Source: Campylobacterales bacterium
Lineage (GTDB): Bacteria > Campylobacterota > Campylobacteria > Campylobacterales > QNZT01
Assembly (NCBI GenBank): GCA_015489185.1
Contig: WGAE01000068.1
Span: 1 to 22,741, forward strand
Reading direction: 5' to 3'
Length of the DNA stretch: 22,741 nucleotides
A model generated the notes under the pieces. That model was not told the origin of the DNA and did not search any database. It saw nothing but the letters and a program-made list of their open reading frames with translations. Positions within the stretch are counted from its first letter, which is position 1, and the number at the start of each line of letters is the position of its first letter. Positions 1 through 7,007 of the stretch are shown here, piece by piece. The translations under genes and the position numbers were made by a program.

Positions 1-948
1 GAGCATATCGTCATCGGTACCGGCTCTTCACCGTTTATTCCCGAGGGCATCGCATACGACGGCAAAGGGGTCATCACGAGTGACGAAGTGCTCATGATGC
101 AAGAGCTTCCCAAATCGATCGCGATCTACGGAGACGGGGCGATCGGGCTGGAGATGAGCAGCTTTTTCGCCTCCGCGGAGGTCGAGACGACGCTTATCTC
201 CCGTCATGAAGGCAAACTCAAAAACGCCCATCCGCTGATACAAAATACATTGCTCAAACAGATCGGGAAGCTCGGTATCACCCACCTGCAAAACCACCCG
301 ATCCAAAAAGCCAAAACGACACAGCGGGGCGCACATGTCACCTTCGAGGACGGCAGTTCCAGATATTTCGACAAACTGCTTGTCGCCACCGGCAGACGCC
401 CCAACACCGACGTGATCCAGACCGATGCCGTGAAAGTTGGTAAGGGGATCGAAACCGATGTACATTTCGAGACAACACTGCCACACCACTACGCCGTCGG
501 CGACTGCAACGGCAAACTCCAGCTCGCGCATGCCGCCCGCGCCGAAGCACTCTATGTGACACAGAAAATTCTGGGCAGAAACCCGGCGACGATCAACCTC
601 GACCATGTCGTCAAGTTTATCCATACCCTGCCGATGAGTTACGCCACCGTCGGGCAAAACCGCGCCATGCTGGAGCAAAAAGGGATCGACTTCAAAGAGA
701 GTGTCGTCCCGTTGAGCCACTTTGCCGCATCAAGCTTTCATGAAGCGAGTGAGGGCATGATGATCGTCTATGCCGACAATGAAGGGTTCATCCTGGGCGC
801 AGAGATTCTGGCACCCGATGCCGAGGAGTTGATCGCTCCCGTTGCGATGGCACTTGCCGGAGAGATGGACAAAACATTGGCGCGCCGGACGATTATGGCG
901 CATCCAACATTCAGTGAAGCGCTGGAGCGCACCTATTTTCGGTTATGA
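1..948 (+). CDS. lpdA: Dihydrolipoyl dehydrogenase (E3), C-terminal two thirds; 5' end outside window
   Basis: This is a flavoprotein pyridine nucleotide-disulfide oxidoreductase. It reoxidises the dihydrolipoyl arms of 2-oxoacid dehydrogenase or glycine cleavage complexes, passing electrons to NAD+. The open frame enters from base 1, so the N-terminal FAD motif and redox-active CxxxxC are not in the window. What is visible (315 residues) is an early (V/I)xGTGSxP segment, the NAD-binding YGDGAIGLE motif, VATGRRPN, the second FAD motif AVGDCNG, and a dimerisation domain ending in the E3 signature AHPTFSE, which holds the catalytic His and Glu. The stop overlaps the lipB start in an ATGA. The adjacent lipB and lipA favour dihydrolipoyl dehydrogenase over mercuric reductase or other relatives, although the missing N-terminus prevents certainty. 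Confidence 0.85.
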   Translation, partial: EHIVIGTGSSPFIPEGIAYDGKGVITSDEVLMMQELPKSIAIYGDGAIGLEMSSFFASAEVETTLISRHEGKLKNAHPLIQNTLLKQIGKLGITHLQNHPIQKAKTTQRGAHVTFEDGSSRYFDKLLVATGRRPNTDVIQTDAVKVGKGIETDVHFETTLPHHYAVGDCNGKLQLAHAARAEALYVTQKILGRNPATINLDHVVKFIHTLPMSYATVGQNRAMLEQKGIDFKESVVPLSHFAASSFHEASEGMMIVYADNEGFILGAEILAPDAEELIAPVAMALAGEMDKTLARRTIMAHPTFSEALERTYFRL

Positions 949-1541
949 TACTCCACCACTGGGGCGAAGTCGGCTACGAAGAGGGGTACCGCAGGATGCT
1001 AGAGGTGCATCAAGAGGCAAAAGAGGATGGGCAAAACCACCTGATCCTCACCTCCCATCTCCCCTGCTTCACCGTCGGGCGCGACGCGTGGGATGCGAAC
1101 TGGCCGGTTCCGGTTATCCGAAGTGACCGCGGCGGGTCGATCACCTGCCACTCACCGGGACAAAATATCTACTACTTCTGTTTTCAGGCACCCAAGCCCC
1201 CACTCTTTTTCAAAAAAGTATGCACCGTCTTTACACGCTTTTTCGCGCAGTTTGACAAACCCTTCTACTACGACAAAAACAACCCGGGCTTTTATATCGA
1301 AAACCGTAAAATCTGCTCCCTCGGCTTTCGCTACAAGGAGGGTGTCAGCCTGCACGGTGTGGCGCTCAACGTCGATGTCGATCTTGCCTTTCACAACCGA
1401 GTCAACCCCTGTAACCTGCAAAATATTGAAGCGACATCTCTGAAAGCTGAAGATATTCACATCGACTGTGAATTGGTGAATAACTTCATGATCTCAGAAA
1501 TCCAAAAGGTTTTTGAGGAGGCGCTGCATGCAACCCTATAA
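945..1541 (+). CDS. lipB: Octanoyl-ACP:protein N-octanoyltransferase LipB
   Basis: LipB moves the octanoyl group from acyl carrier protein to the lipoyl domains of target enzymes, the first step of lipoate assembly. The 198-residue protein carries the family marks: RGGSITCHSPGQ at 63-73 (usually RGGxxTxHGPGQ), the catalytic lysine in KICSLGFR (Lys123), HGVALNV near 137-143, and the catalytic cysteine in NPCNL (Cys156). The Gly-to-Ser change in HSPGQ is slightly unusual. The start is the ATG of an ATGA shared with the upstream stop. No strong Shine-Dalgarno precedes it, so translation is probably coupled to lpdA. The 3' end overlaps lipA by 14 bases. The catalytic Cys/Lys pair makes the assignment firm. 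Confidence 0.93.
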   Translation: MILHHWGEVGYEEGYRRMLEVHQEAKEDGQNHLILTSHLPCFTVGRDAWDANWPVPVIRSDRGGSITCHSPGQNIYYFCFQAPKPPLFFKKVCTVFTRFFAQFDKPFYYDKNNPGFYIENRKICSLGFRYKEGVSLHGVALNVDVDLAFHNRVNPCNLQNIEATSLKAEDIHIDCELVNNFMISEIQKVFEEALHATL

Positions 1542-2364
1542 ACCGAAAGTCAAAGCCCCCGATCCCGAGCAGATACACACGATCACCCAAATCCTCGACA
1601 AAAACGCCCTCAACACCGTCTGTGAAGCCGCCGCCTGCCCCAACAGAAGCGAATGCTACGCCCGAAAAAGCGCTACCTTCATGATCCTCGGAAACACCTG
1701 CACCAGAGCGTGCAAATTTTGCAACGTCGCCACCGGAAAACCGCTGCCGCCCGATCCGACTGAACCTGAAAGATTAGCCTCTGCCGTTCAGCAACTGGGA
1801 CTCTCCTACGTCGTCATCACCTCCGTCGATCGTGACGATCTGAAAGATTACGGCGCTGGGCACTTCGCCCGCTGTGTCGAAGCGATCCGCCGCGTTTCAC
1901 CCGGGACACGCATCGAACTACTTACCCCCGACTGCAAAGCCGATCCCAGAGCACTCGATACCATCCTCGCTTCCGCCCCCGACAAACTGGCGCACAATCA
2001 GGAGACCGTCAGAAGACTCAGCAAAACAGTCCGCCCCCAGAGCGACTACGATCGCTCCCTCAAAACCCTCACATACTACGCCGCACATGCTTCCGCCCCT
2101 GTCAAATCCTCCCTGATGCTGGGACTGGGTGAAACGAAAGCGGAGATCATCGAAACACTGCATGACCTCCTGGACGCCGGCGTCACACAACTGACGCTGG
2201 GACAGTACCTGCAACCCTCCCCGCGTCACCATCCGGTGATACGCTTCTATCCACAGGAGTTTTTTGACAATATGAAAGTAATCGCGCTGGAGATGGGTTT
2301 TGAAGCGGTGGCTTCGGGGATTTTGGTGCGAAGTTCCTATTTCGCGGAGAGACTGGGCGGATAA
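1528..2364 (+). CDS. lipA: Lipoyl synthase LipA (radical SAM)
   Basis: LipA inserts two sulfur atoms at C6 and C8 of protein-bound octanoyl groups, completing the lipoyl cofactor after LipB. The 278-residue protein has the auxiliary-cluster motif CX4CX5C (Cys32, 37, 43), the radical SAM motif CTRACKFC (Cys58, 62, 65) and the terminal RSSY (268-271), whose serine ligates the auxiliary cluster in characterised LipA. I chose ATG 1528 because GAGGAGG lies 7-8 bases upstream (1515-1521). An in-frame TTG at 1513 would include that Shine-Dalgarno in the coding region. The gene overlaps the end of lipB, so the two are co-translated. Its stop codon sits in the loop of the terminator hairpin. All iron-sulfur ligands are present, so the enzyme looks functional. 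Confidence 0.96.
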   Translation: MQPYKPKVKAPDPEQIHTITQILDKNALNTVCEAAACPNRSECYARKSATFMILGNTCTRACKFCNVATGKPLPPDPTEPERLASAVQQLGLSYVVITSVDRDDLKDYGAGHFARCVEAIRRVSPGTRIELLTPDCKADPRALDTILASAPDKLAHNQETVRRLSKTVRPQSDYDRSLKTLTYYAAHASAPVKSSLMLGLGETKAEIIETLHDLLDAGVTQLTLGQYLQPSPRHHPVIRFYPQEFFDNMKVIALEMGFEAVASGILVRSSYFAERLGG

Positions 2365-2376
2365 TCCGCCCTTTTT
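2355..2376 (+). terminator. Rho-independent terminator of the lpdA-lipB-lipA unit
   Basis: A 7-bp GC-rich stem, GGGCGGA (2355-2361) with TCCGCCC (2365-2371), is followed by five T residues (2372-2376). The three-base loop is the lipA TAA stop codon itself. On the opposite strand the stem is not followed by a T tract, so it looks specific for the plus strand, although it abuts the htpX stop at 2378. Confidence 0.85.
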
Positions 2377-2377
2377 A

Positions 2378-3223
2378 TCAGGCGTATTGTCGTTTGAGTT
2401 GTTCGAGTCTCTCTATTCTCGCCTGTGTGCTGGGGTGTGTGGAAAAGAGTTGGGCAAAGGAAAAATCTTTCCCCGTAAAGGGATTGACGATAAACATATG
2501 CGCCGTTTCGGGTGTGGCGTCATGAATGATTCCGCCTTTATTGTAATTTTCAAGCTTCATGAGCGCACTCTGTAACCATTCCGGATGTGCCGTCAACCTT
2601 GCGGCACCTTCATCCGCCATAAATTCCCTGTTTCGGCTCACCGCCATCTGAATGATCGACGCAACCAGCGGCATCACGAACATCATCACCATCGCAACGA
2701 TCGGATTTGGTCTCTCATCGTCACTGCTTCCGCCGAAAAAGTAGAAAAAGTTGGTCAACATCGAAATCGCTCCGGCAATCGTCGCGGCAATCGTACCGAT
2801 CAAAATATCATAATGTTTGACATGGCTCATTTCGTGTGCCAGCACCGCTTCGACCTCTTTTTCATCCAGCAGTTCCAGCAACCCTTCCGTTACGGCGACC
2901 GCCGCATGTTTGGGATTGCGCCCCGTCGCAAAGGCGTTTGGCACGTGATCGGGAATAATGTAAATTTTCGGCATCGGTGTTCCGGCTTTTTGAGAGAGTC
3001 TGCGTACGATATCGTACAACCCTTTCGCGCTTTGCTCATCGACTTCCACCGCATGATAATGGTGTAACACCGCTTTATCCGAGTTGTAATATGCCCAGAA
3101 GTTCATCGCAAGCGCCATCAAAAAGGCGATCATCATCCCCTGTTTTCCGCCGAGCATTCCCCCGACCCAGATAAACAGGAGCGTAAGCAGGGTCAATAAA
3201 AAAACTGTTTTAACAACTTCCAT
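2378..3223 (-). CDS. htpX: HtpX-type membrane zinc metalloprotease (M48)
   Basis: HtpX is an inner-membrane zinc endopeptidase that degrades misfolded or damaged membrane proteins, working beside FtsH. The 281-residue protein has two N-terminal hydrophobic helices (about 4-22 and 28-46), the zinc motif HEMSH (130-134), two further hydrophobic stretches (about 141-163 and 175-195), and the third zinc-ligand helix SRNREFMADEGAARL with Glu200. These match HtpX in order and length. GGAGGG about 8 bases upstream of the ATG fixes the start. The gene overlaps the preceding 130-residue protein by 14 bases and is the last gene of the ribA-rsmG-PP0621 type-unknown-htpX run. It converges on lipA with 13 bases between stops. 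The protease assignment is secure; its substrates cannot be read from the sequence. Confidence 0.93.
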   Translation of the reverse strand: MEVVKTVFLLTLLTLLFIWVGGMLGGKQGMMIAFLMALAMNFWAYYNSDKAVLHHYHAVEVDEQSAKGLYDIVRRLSQKAGTPMPKIYIIPDHVPNAFATGRNPKHAAVAVTEGLLELLDEKEVEAVLAHEMSHVKHYDILIGTIAATIAGAISMLTNFFYFFGGSSDDERPNPIVAMVMMFVMPLVASIIQMAVSRNREFMADEGAARLTAHPEWLQSALMKLENYNKGGIIHDATPETAHMFIVNPFTGKDFSFAQLFSTHPSTQARIERLEQLKRQYA

Positions 3224-3602
3224 AATCTATTCCCTCCTCCAGTAAAATTCCGTCTATTTCATGATCGGCAGCCCAGAGGATATCCTCTTTCGCTCCCGAA
3301 TAGAGCAATATCTTAGCATCGAAAAGATAACCGTCGGCAAATTTCTGCGCCGCGGGCGCGACTGCTTTATCACAGACGATAAAATCACAGGCAAACGCCT
3401 GCGCCAGTAAAACATCCTCTTTGGTATCACAGATCAAAGCAAAAGAGATGCCGTTTTCCTGACAATATCGACACAGATCGAGATGCGCTTCGGAAAAAGA
3501 AAAAATAACGGTGCTGTTGGCAGGGGTTTTTGCAATATCCTCCCGCGATTTGATGAAATAAAAGGGTTTATATGCAATCCAGGGATGCCCGATGATGATC
3601 AT
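3210..3602 (-). CDS. Unrecognised 130-residue alpha/beta protein
   Basis: I do not recognise this family. The protein has no signal peptide or membrane helix. From about residue 30 it alternates hydrophobic strands (TVIFSF, SFALIC, DFIVCD, AKILLYS, DGILLE) with amphipathic helices. This is the spacing of a beta/alpha repeat protein, such as half of a TIM barrel or a receiver-like fold, and it includes two short acidic turns, CDTKED and CDKAVAP. The start is the ATG sharing an ATGA with the end of the upstream zinc-ribbon gene, with GGAGG four bases before it. Another ATG at 3617 lies five codons upstream but has no Shine-Dalgarno. The overlaps on both sides (4 bases upstream, 14 bases with htpX) show it is translated with a membrane protein and a membrane protease, so a role linked to them is possible but unproven. 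Confidence 0.75.
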   Translation of the reverse strand: MIIIGHPWIAYKPFYFIKSREDIAKTPANSTVIFSFSEAHLDLCRYCQENGISFALICDTKEDVLLAQAFACDFIVCDKAVAPAAQKFADGYLFDAKILLYSGAKEDILWAADHEIDGILLEEGIDYGSC

Positions 3603-3850
3603 TTGACCTCCGCACATTTTTTGGAGCAGTAGTAGTGTCCGTCTTTGAGAATCGCTTCATCTACACTGACATAGACGCCGCATTTGTGACACTCGACGAC
3701 CGTTTCGACATCTTCCTGCTTTTTCCCGCCCTTTCCGCCTCCGGCGGTGCGGTTTTTCTCTTTCATCTGCTCCAATAAATTTCCGTCACGGATAAAGAGG
3801 ATATAAACACCGTACAGCACCAGTCCGAGTATGATCAGTTTGAAAATCAT
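3599..3850 (-). CDS. PP0621-type small membrane protein with zinc ribbon
   Basis: This 83-residue protein has one N-terminal membrane helix (about 2-19), a basic, glycine-rich linker (about 30-45) and a C-terminal treble-clef or ribbon with four cysteines, CHKC and CSKKC separated by 17 residues, suited to binding one zinc. The layout matches the PP0621 family of hypothetical proteins, whose function I do not know. By topology the ribbon would lie in the cytosol if the short N-terminus faces outward, but orientation is uncertain. AAGGA six bases upstream supports the ATG. The gene overlaps rsmG upstream and the 130-residue gene downstream by four bases each, so the three are translationally coupled and lead into htpX. 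Confidence 0.85.
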   Translation of the reverse strand: MIFKLIILGLVLYGVYILFIRDGNLLEQMKEKNRTAGGGKGGKKQEDVETVVECHKCGVYVSVDEAILKDGHYYCSKKCAEVK

Positions 3851-4380
3851 TGTAATCCTTTGATAAAGAGGTAATTTCGCTTACCCCGGTTGATCACTTC
3901 ACTTTGCCACGCATCATTCAGCTCTTCATGCACACCCTCTCCCTTGTAAAAGAGAAGCACCGTTTTGGGTGTGATGAAACCTTTTGCCAAATCGATCAGC
4001 GTCGCGGTTTTTGCCACGGCTCTGGAGGTGATCAGATCCGCATCAAACGGTTTTATATTTTCGATTCTATCACGCGAGATCGTGACATTCTCCAGACCCA
4101 GCTTCGACTTGACCAGGTGTAAAAACGCCGTCCGCTTCATGAGAGGCTCAACCAGCGTAAAGTGAATCTGCGGATACGCAATCGCCAGCACCATACCGGG
4201 AAATCCCGCACCCGTGCCGATATCCACCGCTTTTTTGATTTTTGAAGGAGTCAGAAACTGCATCGGATAGAGGGCATCTTCGATGTTGGCATCCACTTCA
4301 GCAATATCTTTCGCGCCCGAAAGGCGGTGGACTTTGTTGTATTGCAGCAAAAGTTCGCCAAAGGTTTCGAACTTGTCCAT
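3847..4380 (-). CDS. rsmG: 16S rRNA (guanine-N7) methyltransferase RsmG (GidB)
   Basis: RsmG methylates N7 of G527 in 16S rRNA using S-adenosylmethionine. Loss of this methylation gives low-level streptomycin resistance in several bacteria. The 177-residue protein shows the family's SAM-binding motif DIGTGAGFPG (53-62), the acidic LVEP near the end of strand 2, KRTAFL, and the TSRAVA motif near 118-123. Its start ATG shares one base with the ribA stop (TGATG), and no clear Shine-Dalgarno is seen, which indicates coupling to ribA. Its stop overlaps the next start (ATGA). The length is slightly below the about 200 residues typical of the family, as I recall for Campylobacterota versions. The assignment is confident. 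Confidence 0.94.
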   Translation of the reverse strand: MDKFETFGELLLQYNKVHRLSGAKDIAEVDANIEDALYPMQFLTPSKIKKAVDIGTGAGFPGMVLAIAYPQIHFTLVEPLMKRTAFLHLVKSKLGLENVTISRDRIENIKPFDADLITSRAVAKTATLIDLAKGFITPKTVLLFYKGEGVHEELNDAWQSEVINRGKRNYLFIKGLQ

Positions 4381-4943
4381 CAGAAGAGGTGTCCCATTTT
4401 CGCTTTTTTTGTTAGCAGATACCCTTTGTTGTAGGGATTGGCTTCAATGACGATGGGCAAGCGATCGACAATCTCGATTCCCTCCAGACTCTCGATCTTT
4501 TTCGGATTGTTGGTCAGAAGCCTGATCCTGTCGATCTTGAAATGGCGCAAAATATATTCGACCATTTCGTAGCTGCGTTCATCCGCACTGAAACCGAGTT
4601 GATGATTCGCTTCGACGGTATCCAGCCCCTCATCCTGAAGTGCATAGGCGTTCACCTTGTTCAAAAGACCGATATTACGCCCCTCCTGACGGAGATAGAT
4701 CACCATCCCGCCCTCTTTTGCAATCGTTTTGAGGGCGTACTCCAGCTGCTCTCCGCAGTCGCACTTCATACTTCCCAGCGCATCGCCGGTGAGACACTCG
4801 CTGTGCACCCGCACAATCGGCGTCTCCCCCATCGGCTCTTTGAAAATCACCAGATGCTCCTTTTCACCCTCTTTAAACGCCTGTATCTGAAAGAGTCCAA
4901 ATCGTGTCGGAAGCTTAGCGATGCGGGATATGTCGATTTTCAT
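4380..4943 (-). CDS. ribA: GTP cyclohydrolase II RibA
   Basis: RibA opens GTP to 2,5-diamino-6-ribosylamino-4(3H)-pyrimidinone 5'-phosphate, formate and pyrophosphate, the committed step to riboflavin and hence FMN/FAD. The 187-residue protein is monofunctional, with no DHBP synthase domain fused. It contains the zinc-binding CX10CXC (Cys50, 61, 63 within VRVHSECLTGD and GSMKCDCG), the catalytic YLRQEGRNIGL (83-93) and the GTP-contacting LLTNNPKK. AGGAAA about ten bases upstream supports the start. It heads the minus-strand run ribA-rsmG-PP0621 type-unknown-htpX and is divergent from hemB across a 139-base gap. A candidate promoter is described separately. I am confident in the function. Confidence 0.96.
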   Translation of the reverse strand: MKIDISRIAKLPTRFGLFQIQAFKEGEKEHLVIFKEPMGETPIVRVHSECLTGDALGSMKCDCGEQLEYALKTIAKEGGMVIYLRQEGRNIGLLNKVNAYALQDEGLDTVEANHQLGFSADERSYEMVEYILRHFKIDRIRLLTNNPKKIESLEGIEIVDRLPIVIEANPYNKGYLLTKKAKMGHLF

Positions 4944-4971
4944 ATCTGTTTATTTCCTGTTTTATGGTAGA

Positions 4972-5001
4972 ATAGTACCTTTTTTCAGGAGTTCTTATCA
5001 A
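4972..5001 (-). promoter_or_regulatory. Candidate sigma70 promoter for ribA
   Basis: Read on the minus strand, TTGATA (complement of 4996-5001) is separated by 18 bases from TACTAT (complement of 4972-4977), which lies about 30 bases ahead of the ribA ATG. The -35 box sits inside the left arm of the inverted repeat at 4989-5045. This is pattern-based only. Confidence 0.45.
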
Positions 5002-5045
5002 AACCCTGTTTTTATAAGCGAAAAAACGGAGTTTGATAAGAACTC
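4989..5045. repeat. Long interrupted inverted repeat between ribA and hemB
   Basis: GAGTTCTTATCAAA (4989-5002) is the perfect reverse complement of 5032-5045, a 14-bp match. Inside it, 5006-5013 can pair with 5022-5029 (mostly T/A, one G.T pair) around an 8-base loop at 5014-5021. The whole 57 bases can therefore fold as one long hairpin with a small internal loop. It lies between the start codons of two divergent operons and covers the -35 of the candidate ribA promoter. It could be an operator, an RNA hairpin, or a relic of a small palindromic element. Confidence 0.8.
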
Positions 5046-5047
5046 TA

Positions 5048-5053
5048 TATAAT
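5048..5053 (+). promoter_or_regulatory. Candidate -10 box for hemB (TATAAT)
   Basis: A perfect TATAAT lies 29 bases before the hemB ATG, directly after the inverted repeat. No -35 box sits at normal spacing; TTGATA at 5033-5038 is only 9 bases away. That is tolerable because Campylobacterota sigma70 promoters often lack a clear -35. Confidence 0.5.
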
Positions 5054-5082
5054 ATTGATTTTATCATACCAGAGGCTAAAAG

Positions 5083-6060
5083 ATGTTTAAAAGATTTAGA
5101 AGAACCCGTATCAACCCCAAATTGCGCGATCTGCTGACCCAAATCAGACTTTCGGTCGACGATTTTATCTATCCGCTCTTTATCAAAGCCGGTGAAGAGG
5201 GCTACAAAAAAGAGATCGCTTCGATGCCCGGCGTCTATCAGATGAGTATTGACGAAGCGGTCAAAGAGTGTGACGAACTCAAACGCCTCGGCCTCTACGC
5301 GATTATCCTCTTCGGTATTCCCGAAGTCAAAGACAGCGTGGGCAGCGACGCACTCTGTGATCACGGCGTAATTGCGGAAAGTATCCGTGCCATCAAAGCG
5401 GCACACCCGGATATGCTGGTCGTTAGCGATCTCTGTTTTTGCGAATATACCGATCACGGACACTGCGGAATTCTCGATCTCGAACATGAAACGGTCGACA
5501 ACGACGCGACACTCAAGATTCTGGGACAACAGGCAATCGTACACGCCAAAGCCGGTGTCGATATGATCGCGCCGAGCGGGATGATGGACGGGATGATCAC
5601 CGCTATCCGTACGGCACTCGACAAAGCTGGACTTATCAATATTCCGATCATGAGTTACTCGACAAAATTCGCATCCGCCTATTACGGACCGTTTCGCGAT
5701 GTTGCGGAATCGGCTCCGAGTTTCGGAGACCGCAGAAGCTATCAGATGAATCCGGCAAACCGCGACGAAGCGATTCTGGAGAGTCTGGAAGATGAAAAAG
5801 AGGGGGCGGATATTTTGATGGTCAAACCCGGACTTGCCTATCTGGATATCCTGCGTGATATTCGTAACAATACACGTTTACCTTTGGCGGTGTATAATGT
5901 CAGCGGAGAGTATGCAATGCTCAAACATGCAGGAGAGGCGGGGCTGATCGATTATGAGCGTGTTATGATGGAGACGCTGCTGGGATTCAAACGTGCCGGG
6001 GCGGATATTATCATCACGTATCATGCCAAAGAGGCGGCGGCGCTCTTGCAAAAAGGATAG
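5083..6060 (+). CDS. hemB: Delta-aminolevulinic acid dehydratase (porphobilinogen synthase) HemB
   Basis: HemB condenses two 5-aminolevulinate molecules to porphobilinogen, the second common step of heme and siroheme synthesis. The 325-residue protein contains the catalytic-zinc cysteines in DLCFCEYTDHGHCG (Cys118, 120, 128), so it is a zinc-type rather than a magnesium-only enzyme. The Schiff-base lysines are Lys195 (SYSTKFASAYYGPFRD) and Lys248 (MVKPGLAY). AGAGG lies 7 bases before ATG 5083. Three bases separate its stop from argF, whose Shine-Dalgarno (AAGGA) lies inside the end of hemB. It begins the plus-strand operon that also includes hemN, so two heme enzymes are co-transcribed. The identification is firm. 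Confidence 0.97.
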   Translation: MFKRFRRTRINPKLRDLLTQIRLSVDDFIYPLFIKAGEEGYKKEIASMPGVYQMSIDEAVKECDELKRLGLYAIILFGIPEVKDSVGSDALCDHGVIAESIRAIKAAHPDMLVVSDLCFCEYTDHGHCGILDLEHETVDNDATLKILGQQAIVHAKAGVDMIAPSGMMDGMITAIRTALDKAGLINIPIMSYSTKFASAYYGPFRDVAESAPSFGDRRSYQMNPANRDEAILESLEDEKEGADILMVKPGLAYLDILRDIRNNTRLPLAVYNVSGEYAMLKHAGEAGLIDYERVMMETLLGFKRAGADIIITYHAKEAAALLQKG

Positions 6061-6063
6061 TTC

Positions 6064-6984
6064 ATGAGACATTTTTTAACACTGAAAGATTTTTCGAAAG
6101 AAGAGATTCTCGAAATCATCGAGACAGGATTTAAGATCAAGAAAAAACTGAAAAAAGGGAGAATGAAACCCTACCTGAAAAAGAAGACGCTTGCGATGAT
6201 TTTCGAAAAATCAAGCACCAGAACCCGTGTGAGTTTCGAAATCGGCATGTATCAACTGGGCGGACACGCCGTCTTTTTGTCGTCACACGACTCACAACTG
6301 GGACGCGGTGAACCGATGAAAGACACCGCACGTGTCATCAGTCGAATGGCGGATATGGTAATGATACGCACCTATTCGCAGGAGGCGCTCGAAGAGTTTG
6401 CCCGCTACGCCACCGTACCGGTGATCAACGGTCTGACGGATCTCTACCACCCCGTGCAATTACTGGCGGATTATATGACAATGATCGAACACGGCAAAGC
6501 GGACAACCCCGTCGTCGCTTATGTCGGAGACGGAAACAATATGACCCACTCCTGGCTCTGGCTTGCCGCAAAACTGGGATTTGAACTGCGCGTGGCATCT
6601 CCGGAAGGCTATGAAGCGGACGGGAATGTCATTCATGAAACGATGACGGAAGCAAAAAAGTCGGGGGCGAAAATCACCTTCTTTCATGATCCCAAAGAGG
6701 CGGTCAAAGATGCCGACGTCGTAACGACAGACACCTGGATTTCGATGGGACAGGAGGCGGAAAAAGAGCAGCGCATCAAAGATTTCGCAGGGTTTATCGT
6801 CGATGAAGCGATGATGAAACTGGCAAAAGCGGATGCGATTTTTCTGCACTGCCTGCCCGCTTATCGCGGTTATGAAGTGAGTGAAAACGTACTCGAAGGA
6901 CCGCAAAGCGTCATTTTCGACGAAGCGGAAAATCGCCTGCACGCACAAAAAGGGCTGATGGTCTGGCTTGACCGCCATCGCTAA
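6064..6984 (+). CDS. argF: Ornithine carbamoyltransferase ArgF
   Basis: ArgF transfers the carbamoyl group from carbamoyl phosphate to ornithine, giving citrulline in arginine synthesis. The 306-residue protein has the carbamoyl-phosphate loop SSTRTR (50-55), HPVQ (129-132), the ornithine-side DTWISMG (223-229) and HCLPAYRG (262-269). The SMG loop and HCLP motif separate it from aspartate carbamoyltransferase. It starts 3 bases after hemB and ends 23 bases before the UPF0763 gene. I recall the hemB-argF-UPF0763-hemN order from Campylobacter jejuni, so the link is ancestral to the group and not a metabolic pathway unit. The N-terminal half is lysine-rich between residues 25 and 41, but no motif is missing. 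Confidence 0.96.
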   Translation: MRHFLTLKDFSKEEILEIIETGFKIKKKLKKGRMKPYLKKKTLAMIFEKSSTRTRVSFEIGMYQLGGHAVFLSSHDSQLGRGEPMKDTARVISRMADMVMIRTYSQEALEEFARYATVPVINGLTDLYHPVQLLADYMTMIEHGKADNPVVAYVGDGNNMTHSWLWLAAKLGFELRVASPEGYEADGNVIHETMTEAKKSGAKITFFHDPKEAVKDADVVTTDTWISMGQEAEKEQRIKDFAGFIVDEAMMKLAKADAIFLHCLPAYRGYEVSENVLEGPQSVIFDEAENRLHAQKGLMVWLDRHR

Positions 6985-7007
6985 ACTAAACTACGAGAGG
7001 GGAGTCA

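Noticed and set aside
28..720. Minus-strand open frame of 230 codons opposite the dihydrolipoyl dehydrogenase
   Set aside because: It is antisense to a gene with clear E3 motifs, and its translation shows no family signature.
1513..1527. TTG start for lipA five codons upstream
   Set aside because: The GAGGAGG Shine-Dalgarno would then lie inside the coding region; ATG 1528 has it at ideal spacing.
2355..2376. Bidirectional terminator also serving htpX
   Set aside because: On the minus strand the stem is followed by AGTCTCTCC rather than a T tract, so only the plus-strand direction is supported.
4915..5544. Minus-strand open frame spanning the ribA start and the first half of hemB
   Set aside because: It overlaps the hemB zinc-site coding region and the ribA start in another frame, with no recognisable motif.
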